Assembly (NCBI GenBank): GCA_017938565.1
Contig: JAGBBI010000265.1
Location: forward strand, 1-6,300
DNA from: Clostridia bacterium
GTDB taxonomy: Bacteria > Bacillota_A > Clostridia > Christensenellales > UBA1242
Direction of reading: 5' to 3'
DNA length: 6,300 nt
Shown here: positions 1 to 5,558 of the stretch, in pieces
How positions within the stretch are numbered: position 1 is the stretch's first letter
How the letters are laid out: each line of letters begins with the position of its first letter
The notes under the pieces: generated by a model
Told to the model about the DNA's origin: nothing
The model's database searches: none
Seen by the model: only the letters and a program-made list of their open reading frames with translations
Translations under genes and position numbers: made by a program

Positions 1-270
1 CTTTCATTTTCTATTTCCCCTTGTTCTTGGGTAGCCTCTTCAAATCCAACTTTAATTTCTTCTTCTTGCGGGTTCTCTTTTATCTGTTCCTCAATAACGT
101 TATAGAAATCTCGCATTTGTTCAAGATATTGTTTACCATCAAGATTAAGTAATTCACCACCAACGAACACAAAACCATTAACCGATTGCCGTTTGTGGAA
201 GTACAACCATCCCAATATCCCTTGGCATCATTCCATTTTCACTCGACGGTTTGCTTTGAACTTCACTCAT
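1..270 (-). pseudogene. 5' part of an unrecognised gene with an apparent frameshift
   Basis: The ATG at 270-268 has a good Shine-Dalgarno (AGGGG, 282-278, spacing 7) and a near-consensus promoter upstream, so a real gene start is likely. The first frame reads MSEVQSKPSSENGMMPRDIG and stops at TAA (180-178) after 30 codons. The +1 frame is open from base 227 to the window edge and reads like protein, with segments such as GWLYFHKRQS, VNGFVFVGGELLNLDGKQYL and EQMRDFYNVIEEQIKENPQE, then an acidic Glu/Gln-rich stretch. Removing one base from the G run at 211-213 joins the halves as PRDIGWLYFHKRQS. I do not recognise the family. It could be a pseudogene, an assembly or sequencing error in the G run, or less likely a programmed frameshift. 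The 3' end lies outside the window. No membrane segment is visible in the portion present. Confidence 0.55.
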
Positions 271-277
271 CTAATTG

Positions 278-282
278 CCCCT
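278..282 (-). promoter_or_regulatory. Ribosome binding site of the left-edge gene
   Basis: The minus strand reads AGGGGC seven bases before the ATG at 270. It supports that ATG as a used start even though the frame breaks soon after. Confidence 0.6.
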
Positions 283-303
283 AAATTAAAACTTTTCCAT
301 TAC

Positions 304-332
304 ATTATATAATAAGTTGCCCTTTTCGTCAA
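304..332 (-). promoter_or_regulatory. Sigma-70/sigma-A promoter of the left-edge gene
   Basis: The minus strand carries TTGACG (332-327), a 17-base spacer and a perfect TATAAT (309-304). The predicted transcription start is near 297, about 27 bases before the ATG at 270. It lies just beyond the terminator of the ABC operon, so the left-edge gene is a separate transcription unit. Confidence 0.85.
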
Positions 333-340
333 ATATTAAA

Positions 341-377
341 AAAAGTAAAACAAAAAGACCGAATTACTCGGCCTTTT
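341..377 (-). terminator. Intrinsic terminator of the ABC transporter operon
   Basis: On the minus strand AAAAGGCCGA (377-368) pairs with TCGGTCTTTT (362-353) around a 5-base loop, giving 10 pairs with one G-U. A T-rich tail (TTTTTGTTTTACTTTT, about 356-341) follows. The TAA stop of the 602-aa ABC gene (366-364) sits in the loop, so the 5' arm is coding sequence. The G-U would be an A-C mismatch in a plus-strand RNA, so the hairpin is oriented for minus-strand transcripts. Confidence 0.88.
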
Positions 378-2172
378 CATCCATAAACTGACTGTTATAA
401 AGTTCGGCGTACGCCCCATTTAAATTAAGCAATTCGTCGTGAGTTCCTTGCTCTACAACATCGCCATCTTTAAGAACCAAAATTACGTCAGCGTTTTTAA
501 TAGTTGAGAGCCTATGTGCAATAACAAATGAAGTCCTTCCCTCACAAAGCTTGTCCATAGCCTCTTGAATAATAAGTTCGGTTCTTGTATCAACATTACT
601 TGTCGCTTCGTCCAAAATAAGAAGCGGAGAATTTTTAATCATAGCCCTTGCAATTGTCAATTGTTGCTTTTGTCCTTCTGAAAGCGAGGTGTTTTCGTCA
701 AGCATTGTGTCATACTTATTTGGAAGCGTAGCGATAAAGTGTTTTAACCCAACCGCCTCACATACAATATCCAAACTTTCATCAGACACCTGCTTTTTAT
801 TGTAGACCAAGTTTTCTCTAATAGTTCCACTGAAAAGCCAAGTATCCTGAAGTATCATATCAAACAAATCGTGAACGTTAGTTCTTGTTAAATCCTTTAA
901 CGAAACTCCGTCAATTAAAATATCTCCCGAGTCTACCTCATAAAATCTCATCAACAAGTTAACAAGCGTAGTTTTCCCGGCTCCCGTTGGCCCAACAATT
1001 GCTACCTTTTGCCCGGCACTAAACTTTCCAGAGAAATCTTTAATAATGACATCATCGGCATCATACCCAAACTTAACATTTCTAAATTCGACATCACCCT
1101 TGACAGTCCTTTCATCTAATTCCATAGTCTTATGGCTCTCGTCTGCCATTTCTTCGGCGTCAAGCATTTCAAACACTCTCCTTGATGAAGCCGACGCCTG
1201 TTGAATAGATGTCATACTTTGAGCAAAAGTTTGCAGAGGTTGAGAAAACAATCTTGCGTAGATTACAAAAGAAATAAGCGTTCCAATTGAAACCGCACTT
1301 CCGCCATTAACAATAACCGCAACACCAACTACGAAAATAAGCACATTCGACAAACTTCCAACAAAATGCATAATTGGGTGCATCAGCCCCGAAAGGAATT
1401 GAGACATCCACTCTACTTTGTAAATATTTTCGTTATGCTGGTGAAATCTTTCTTTCTCATTGTTGACCGCTCCATATGATGTAACTACTTTATAGTTTAT
1501 ATAAACCTCTTCAATTTGTCCGTTAAGTTCTCCAATAAAAACCTGACGGCTATTAAAATATTTCTGAGATTTTGCTAAAATTAATGACATTAAAGCAAAA
1601 CCGATTACCGAAGTCCCAATAGTTACAAGTGCAAGCAACCAGTTTGATTTAAACATCATAAAGATTACACCAAAGAACAAGACAATTGAACTTAAAAGGT
1701 TCGCCGTAGCCGACCCCAAAGTCTGAGCAATGGTATCAACATCATTTGTTACCCTACTCAAAATATCTCCTTTGGTTGTTTTATCAAAATACGAAAGTGG
1801 AAGTCTATTAATCTTAGTATTTATGTCATCACGAAGTCGCCTTGACATCTTTTGTGTAACAGTTGCCATAATAAATTGCTGACTGTACGCACACACTGCT
1901 CCCAAAACATAAAGTCCCAAAACTGTAAAACACACCTTTAAAAACGCATCAAAATCAATTCCAAAAAGCATTCCGTCTTTTATCAAATTTGTAAGTTCGC
2001 TAATTTTATCCGGTCCAACAATAGTGGCAATACTTGAGCAAACTGCAAACAACAAACTTATCGCAACCGCCAAATAATAAGGCTTTGCATATCTGACTAT
2101 CTTTTTTAAGGCGTTTAAATCCATCTTGTCTTTTTCACCAAAATTACGCCTTGGTCCCATCATTCCTGCCAT
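364..2172 (-). CDS. ABC exporter half-transporter, catalytic subunit of a heterodimer (602 aa)
   Basis: Fused membrane and ATPase subunit of a type IV (MsbA/Sav1866-like) exporter. Hydrophobic segments lie at about 33-52, 80-100, 159-202, 263-292 and 294-314, enough for the usual six helices. The ATPase domain has A-loop Tyr370, Walker A GPTGAGKT (394-401), Q-loop Gln442, signature LSEGQ (497-501), Walker B LLILDE with catalytic Glu522, and switch His553. The non-canonical signature beside an intact Glu and His matches the TM288-type partner in heterodimeric exporters such as TM287/288. The start is the ATG at 2172, one base after the upstream stop (TAG-A-ATG), with GGAGGA eight bases before it. 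An in-frame ATG at 2286 would add 38 codons overlapping the upstream gene and was rejected. It should pair with the 586-aa neighbour and export an unknown substrate; multidrug export is typical of the family but unproven here. Confidence 0.95.
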   Translation of the reverse strand: MAGMMGPRRNFGEKDKMDLNALKKIVRYAKPYYLAVAISLLFAVCSSIATIVGPDKISELTNLIKDGMLFGIDFDAFLKVCFTVLGLYVLGAVCAYSQQFIMATVTQKMSRRLRDDINTKINRLPLSYFDKTTKGDILSRVTNDVDTIAQTLGSATANLLSSIVLFFGVIFMMFKSNWLLALVTIGTSVIGFALMSLILAKSQKYFNSRQVFIGELNGQIEEVYINYKVVTSYGAVNNEKERFHQHNENIYKVEWMSQFLSGLMHPIMHFVGSLSNVLIFVVGVAVIVNGGSAVSIGTLISFVIYARLFSQPLQTFAQSMTSIQQASASSRRVFEMLDAEEMADESHKTMELDERTVKGDVEFRNVKFGYDADDVIIKDFSGKFSAGQKVAIVGPTGAGKTTLVNLLMRFYEVDSGDILIDGVSLKDLTRTNVHDLFDMILQDTWLFSGTIRENLVYNKKQVSDESLDIVCEAVGLKHFIATLPNKYDTMLDENTSLSEGQKQQLTIARAMIKNSPLLILDEATSNVDTRTELIIQEAMDKLCEGRTSFVIAHRLSTIKNADVILVLKDGDVVEQGTHDELLNLNGAYAELYNSQFMDEKAE

Positions 2173-2173
2173 T

Positions 2174-3934
2174 CTACAACTCCTCCTTTGATAGTTGTGA
2201 TAGTGCAATTTCTTTATAGATTTCACAGTTTTCCATAAGCCACGAGTGTTTCCCCTCTCCAACAACTCGTCCTTCATCAAGAACAATTATCTTATCGGCA
2301 TTTTTAATTGTGCCAATACGCTGAGCAACAATTATTATAGTTTTATCCGACAAATGCTCTTTAATGTTTTGCCTAACTTCCATATCGGTTTTAAAGTCAA
2401 GTGCCGAGAAACTGTCATCAAAGATTATAATACCAGCATCTTTATAAATTGCCCTTGCAATAGAAAGTCTTTGCTTCTGTCCGCCCGAGAAATTTGTTCC
2501 ACCCTGTGCAACGGGAGCATCTAGTCCATTATCCAGTTCAAAAACAAAATCGGCTTTTGCGATACGAAGTGCATTATTAATTTTTTCATCTCGTTCTTTT
2601 TCACTTAAATTGTCGTCGCTTCCATAGATTATATTTGAACGAATATCGCCTTTAAATAAAACTGCTTTTTGCGAAACCACAGCAATTCTTTTCTGTAAAT
2701 CTTCAATTTTCATATCACGAACATTTATGCCATCAACAACCACCTCACCTGACGTAGCATCATAAAACCTTGGAATTAGGTCAATTATCGTAGTTTTCCC
2801 CGAGCCAGTTGCACCAATAATCGCAACCGTTTCTCCCCGATTTATTTTAAATGAAACATCACTTAAACAATCATTCGACCCGTCAAAATACCTGAAGTCT
2901 ACCTTTTTGAACTCAACTTCTCCAACCTTGTCAAAATTGATATTGTCCAAACTTCCATCTTTAATCACAACATCAAAATCAAGCACTTCGTTAATTCTCT
3001 TTGCCGAAACTATTGCACGTGGAAGCACAATAAAAATCATAATAAGCATCATAAACGCCATAACAACTTGAATTGCATATTGAGTAAAAGAAACCATATT
3101 CCCAAATAAAACCGCTTTGCTTGTAATCGGAGCATCATTTATTAAATATGCACCTATCCAATAAATTGCAAGCGAAAGTCCGTTCATACAAGTTGAAATA
3201 ACTGGCATCATAATACCCATCGTTCTTGATGTAAACAAATGACTTTTAACCAAGGCATCATTAGCCTTATTAAATTTTGCCTCTTGATAACTTTCTGCAT
3301 TAAATGCTCGAACGACACGAACTCCCGACACACTTTCTCTTGTTGCTTTATTTAAGTTATCTGTAAGGGACTGAATTTTTTTAAACTTCGGCAAACATAT
3401 TGAAACAACAACAGCCACAACGCACAAAATTATGCCTACACATATTCCCGTTGCCAAAGTCCATTGCGAACTTGATGCCGAAATTTTACAAATTGCCCAA
3501 ATTGCAAGAACAGGTGCTTTTATAAGCATCTGCATACCCATCGCAAGAAACATATGAACTTGATTTATATCATTAGTTGTTCTCGTAATTAAACTTGGTG
3601 TCGAAAACTTTTTCATTTCTACACTTGTAAAAGAAGTAATCTTCGCAAACATTCTCTCTCGAGTTCTGTAAGAGAATGAACTTGCATCCCTCACCGTACA
3701 AAAACCACAAGCAAAAGCCGATAGCATACTCCCCAGTGCACATAGCACCATCATTAAACCATTTTTCAAGATAACACTCATTGCGATTTCGCCAGTCTTC
3801 GAAATTTCGGTCGTTAGTTTTGCAGTATAATCTGGTAATGTAAGGTCAAGCCAAACTTGAATTACAATAAATGCCACCGCTCCAAGGATATAAAGATAAT
3901 CCCTTTTTCTTAAACTTTTTATCAACTTAAACAC
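2174..3934 (-). CDS. ABC exporter half-transporter, degenerate-site subunit of a heterodimer (586 aa)
   Basis: First gene of the operon and partner of the 602-aa subunit. Membrane segments are visible at about 13-32, 55-78, 131-150, 159-182, 239-265 and 283-305. The ATPase domain has A-loop Tyr349, Walker A GATGSGKT (374-381), Q-loop Gln422 and a canonical-type signature FSGGQ (482-486). Walker B is IIIFDD, with Asp507 where the catalytic Glu should be, and the switch position in IIIVAQRI is Gln538 instead of His. These two substitutions mark the degenerate subunit of asymmetric exporters such as TM287. Its intact signature should complete the hydrolytic site of the partner. The start is GTG, preceded by AAGGGA at a rather long 11-base spacing. 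An in-frame TAA six codons upstream rules out an earlier start. Length is normal for the family. The substrate cannot be deduced. Confidence 0.95.
   Translation of the reverse strand: MFKLIKSLRKRDYLYILGAVAFIVIQVWLDLTLPDYTAKLTTEISKTGEIAMSVILKNGLMMVLCALGSMLSAFACGFCTVRDASSFSYRTRERMFAKITSFTSVEMKKFSTPSLITRTTNDINQVHMFLAMGMQMLIKAPVLAIWAICKISASSSQWTLATGICVGIILCVVAVVVSICLPKFKKIQSLTDNLNKATRESVSGVRVVRAFNAESYQEAKFNKANDALVKSHLFTSRTMGIMMPVISTCMNGLSLAIYWIGAYLINDAPITSKAVLFGNMVSFTQYAIQVVMAFMMLIMIFIVLPRAIVSAKRINEVLDFDVVIKDGSLDNINFDKVGEVEFKKVDFRYFDGSNDCLSDVSFKINRGETVAIIGATGSGKTTIIDLIPRFYDATSGEVVVDGINVRDMKIEDLQKRIAVVSQKAVLFKGDIRSNIIYGSDDNLSEKERDEKINNALRIAKADFVFELDNGLDAPVAQGGTNFSGGQKQRLSIARAIYKDAGIIIFDDSFSALDFKTDMEVRQNIKEHLSDKTIIIVAQRIGTIKNADKIIVLDEGRVVGEGKHSWLMENCEIYKEIALSQLSKEEL
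2181..2186 (-). promoter_or_regulatory. Ribosome binding site that sets the start of the 602-aa ABC gene
   Basis: The minus strand reads GGAGGA eight bases before the ATG at 2172 and lies inside the last codons of the upstream ABC gene. With only one base between that gene's TAG and this ATG, translational coupling is expected, which suits equal production of two heterodimer partners. Confidence 0.85.
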
Positions 3935-3945
3935 TTTAAGCCACT

Positions 3946-3951
3946 TCCCTT
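3946..3951 (-). promoter_or_regulatory. Weak ribosome binding site for the GTG-started ABC gene
   Basis: The minus strand reads AAGGGA with 11 bases before the GTG at 3934. The spacing is longer than optimal and the start codon is not ATG, so initiation of the first ABC gene may be modest. No better site is available because TAA at 3952-3950 closes the frame upstream. Confidence 0.5.
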
Positions 3952-3977
3952 AATAGATTTTGTCTTTTCAAATTAGC

Positions 3978-4013
3978 AAAAAAACAAATAAAAGGCGGGC
4001 AAACGCCCCACCC
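3978..4013 (-). terminator. Terminator-like hairpin in the ABC operon leader (candidate attenuator)
   Basis: On the minus strand GGUGGGGC (4012-4005) pairs with GCCCGCC (4000-3994) around a GUUU loop. The stem has about seven pairs with one U-G and one bulged G, and a further G-U is possible at the base. It is followed by UUUU-A-UUU-G-UUUUUUU (3993-3978). It lies between the predicted start of transcription (about 4022) and the GTG at 3934, and no gene ends here on the minus strand, so it does not look like an ordinary end-of-gene terminator. Attenuation is an inference. The stem contains no strong alternative fold that I can place wholly within the transcript. Confidence 0.6.
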
Positions 4014-4028
4014 ATATTTCCATTTGCC

Positions 4029-4057
4029 ATTTTATTATAATATGCAATAAAAGTCAA
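4029..4057 (-). promoter_or_regulatory. Promoter of the ABC transporter operon
   Basis: The minus strand carries TTGACT (4057-4052), a 17-base spacer and TAAAAT (4034-4029), one mismatch from consensus in each box. Transcription should start near 4022, giving a leader of about 88 bases that contains the terminator-like hairpin. A TATAAT occurs at 4039-4034, but it lacks a correctly spaced -35 box. Confidence 0.75.
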
Positions 4058-4093
4058 CTGTGTGAACTATAAAACTTACTTTTTCACAAGATG

Positions 4094-4134
4094 TTCAAAA
4101 TTATTTGCAAATGCAATATTATTCGTGATATTCT
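4094..4134 (+). promoter_or_regulatory. Candidate promoters of the EEP-family gene
   Basis: Two overlapping possibilities exist. One is TTCAAA (4094-4099), 17 bases, TATTAT (4117-4122). The other is TTGCAA (4105-4110), 18 bases, TATTCT (4129-4134), which has an extended -10 TG at 4126-4127. Both are weaker than the divergent ABC promoter. The inverted repeat TTGCA-AA-TGCAA (4105-4116) lies between the boxes of the first and could be an operator. Confidence 0.5.
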
Positions 4135-4153
4135 AACATTACCAAATAACAAA

Positions 4154-4157
4154 GGAG
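4154..4157 (+). promoter_or_regulatory. Ribosome binding site of the EEP-family gene
   Basis: AAAGGAGA contains GGAG at 4154-4157, eight bases before the ATG at 4166. This is a strong site at good spacing and fixes the start. Confidence 0.85.
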
Positions 4158-4165
4158 ATTAATAT

Positions 4166-5239
4166 ATGATAAGAAAATTATTAAAAATAGTCCTATCACT
4201 TACCCTTGCATTATTGTTGACTGTATGCGGTTATATAACCTATGTGGTAATTGCCTACTACCGAATTGAAGACAACCTTGCCCTTGCCGTAACCAACAAC
4301 AGCCAAAACACAATCGAAACCAACAAAACACTTTCCATACTTTCTTTTAACACCGGCTTTGGAGCATACTCCGAAGACTACAGTTTCTTTATGGATGGCG
4401 GAGAGTATTCAAGAGCCTACTCAAAAGATGAGACACTTAAAAATGTGAACGGAATGATTGCTACAATTGATGGCGTCAACCCTGACTTGCTTCTTCTTCA
4501 AGAAGTTGACGTAGACGCAACCCGAAGTTACCATATCGACCAAGCCGAAATGTATACCTCACACTTCTCAACAAAATCCCATACCTTTGCACTAAACTAC
4601 GACTCTCCATATTTATTTTACCCATTCTTAAAGCCACACGGCAAATCAAAAGCAGGGCTTTTAACCTTAGCAAACTATAAAATTGACACATCAACAAGAT
4701 ATAGTTTGCCTATCGAAAAAGGTTTAAGAAAATTTGTTGACCTTGACCGTTGTTACATAAAAAGCACAATTAAAACAGATGATGGCAACGAACTTGTGTT
4801 GTACAATCTTCACCTATCTGCATATTCTTCCGACGGCAGTATTGCAACCGAACAATTAAAAGTGTTGTTTGAGGATATGAAAGCCGAGTACGCAAATGGC
4901 AAATATATAATTGCCGGCGGAGACTTTAACAAAGACCTTCTTGGAAATTCCGGAGAAGTATTTGGCATTTCAGGTGAAGACTACTCTTGGGCAAAACCAT
5001 TCCCAACCGAGATTGTTCCAGATGGCTTTAAACTTGTTTCGGGATATAACCAAGACAATCCAGTAGCCTCTTGCCGAGATACCGGAGCCTCGTACAAAAA
5101 AGGCGAAACCTTTGAAATCACATTAGACGGATTTTTAGTAAGTGCAAATGTTAATGTTAATTCATACGAAGTCATTGATGCTGGATTTAAAAACTCCGAC
5201 CACAACCCTGTAAAAATGATTTTTTCACTTGTAAAGTAG
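4166..5239 (+). CDS. Membrane-anchored endonuclease/exonuclease/phosphatase (EEP) family protein (357 aa)
   Basis: Metal-dependent phosphoesterase of the EEP (DNase I / exonuclease III / inositol phosphatase-like) superfamily. MIRKLLK is followed by a hydrophobic helix at about 8-31, so the protein is probably a signal-anchored enzyme with its catalytic domain outside the membrane. There is no lipobox (LTVC, with Val before Cys). The expected EEP motifs are present in order: Asn62 in SFNTGFG, metal-binding Glu113 in LLLQEVD, His216 in YNLHLSAY, Asp253 and Asn255 in GGDFNKD, Asp321 in TLDGFLVS, and Asp345-His346 in SDHNPV. The enzyme therefore looks active. The family covers nucleases, sphingomyelinases and phosphoinositide phosphatases, and the substrate cannot be chosen from sequence alone. 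It is a single-gene unit with its own terminator, divergent from the ABC operon and sharing a 231-base control region with it. Confidence 0.93.
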   Translation: MIRKLLKIVLSLTLALLLTVCGYITYVVIAYYRIEDNLALAVTNNSQNTIETNKTLSILSFNTGFGAYSEDYSFFMDGGEYSRAYSKDETLKNVNGMIATIDGVNPDLLLLQEVDVDATRSYHIDQAEMYTSHFSTKSHTFALNYDSPYLFYPFLKPHGKSKAGLLTLANYKIDTSTRYSLPIEKGLRKFVDLDRCYIKSTIKTDDGNELVLYNLHLSAYSSDGSIATEQLKVLFEDMKAEYANGKYIIAGGDFNKDLLGNSGEVFGISGEDYSWAKPFPTEIVPDGFKLVSGYNQDNPVASCRDTGASYKKGETFEITLDGFLVSANVNVNSYEVIDAGFKNSDHNPVKMIFSLVK

Positions 5240-5287
5240 CAAAATAATTTTAAAAAAATTTAATTTTAAAAGTGTATTAAACACAAC

Positions 5288-5337
5288 AACCCCCTAATCA
5301 TTTATTTGAGATTAGGGGGTTTTATAAATTTTTTTAC
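5288..5337 (+). terminator. Strong intrinsic terminator of the EEP-family gene
   Basis: AACCCCCTAATC (5288-5299) pairs perfectly with GATTAGGGGGTT (5310-5321), 12 pairs around a 10-base loop. TTTT and a second T run (5329-5335) follow. The minus-strand side lacks a T run, so it acts mainly on rightward transcripts. Confidence 0.93.
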
Positions 5338-5383
5338 ACACTTTCTCTCGCCGACCTTTCTTTCATAACTCTTTATCCACCAC

Positions 5384-5419
5384 AGGTTTAGCTTGGCAAA
5401 AAATGCCAATTTTAAGCCT
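5384..5419 (+). repeat. Imperfect inverted repeat in the convergent intergenic gap
   Basis: The inner arms TTGGCA (5393-5398) and TGCCAA (5404-5409) enclose an A5 loop. Outside a small internal loop, AGGTTTAG (5384-5391) pairs with TTTAAGCCT minus its first T (5412-5419), using two G-U pairs. As plus-strand RNA this makes about 14 pairs. One of the G-U pairs becomes an A-C mismatch on the minus strand, so the plus strand folds better. It lies beyond the EEP terminator and no promoter is evident, so its role is unknown. The rest of the gene-free stretch 5240-5558 is AT-rich DNA with the two terminators listed and nothing else I can support. Confidence 0.4.
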
Positions 5420-5500
5420 TAAACAAAACTTTACTTTCTATCTGAATACAAAAATATGAAAAATATTCAATCATTTACATTTTATTAAGTCATCAAATTT

Positions 5501-5551
5501 TCACACAAAAAAGTGGCTTTTGATAAACAAATTTATCAAATCGCCACTTTT
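5501..5551 (-). terminator. Two-tier hairpin terminator of the right-edge gene
   Basis: The outer arms AAAAGTGGC and GCCACTTTT (5509-5517 and 5543-5551) enclose an inner perfect stem TTTGATAAA / TTTATCAAA (5519-5527 and 5532-5540) with a 4-base loop and a small internal loop between the tiers. On the minus strand the hairpin ends in TTTTTT (5512-5507). It begins seven bases after the TAG of the 243-codon frame. The plus side has a short T run, so weak bidirectional action is possible. Confidence 0.85.
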
Positions 5552-5558
5552 AAAATCA

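Noticed and set aside
2173..2286. 38-codon N-terminal extension of the downstream ABC protein from the ATG at 2286
   Set aside because: It would overlap the end of the upstream ABC gene in another frame and reads as charged sequence atypical of the family. The ATG at 2172 has GGAGGA at ideal spacing directly after the upstream stop.
2246..2524. 92-codon plus-strand frame
   Set aside because: It is antisense to the ATPase domain of the 586-aa ABC gene and has no family signal of its own.
3998..4028. GGCAAA and TTTGCC arms that could form an antiterminator in the ABC leader
   Set aside because: The TTTGCC arm (4023-4028) lies just upstream of the predicted transcript start, so it would probably not be in the RNA unless transcription starts earlier than inferred.
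4221..4231. Cys near the end of the EEP signal region as a lipoprotein site
   Set aside because: The residue before Cys is Val (LTVC), which does not fit the lipobox requirement for Gly, Ala or Ser at that position.
4476..5205. Two minus-strand frames (4476-4697 and 4981-5205)
   Set aside because: Both are antisense to the well-supported EEP gene and show no domain or credible translation start.
5373..5381. TTATCCACC, resembling a DnaA box
   Set aside because: It is a single imperfect match without a cluster, a dnaA/dnaN neighbour or an unwinding region, so there is no case for an origin.
5412..5474. 20-codon minus-strand frame (MIEYFSYFCIQIESKVLFKA) in the convergent gap
   Set aside because: It has no ribosome binding site and no promoter, and AT-rich noncoding DNA yields such frames by chance.
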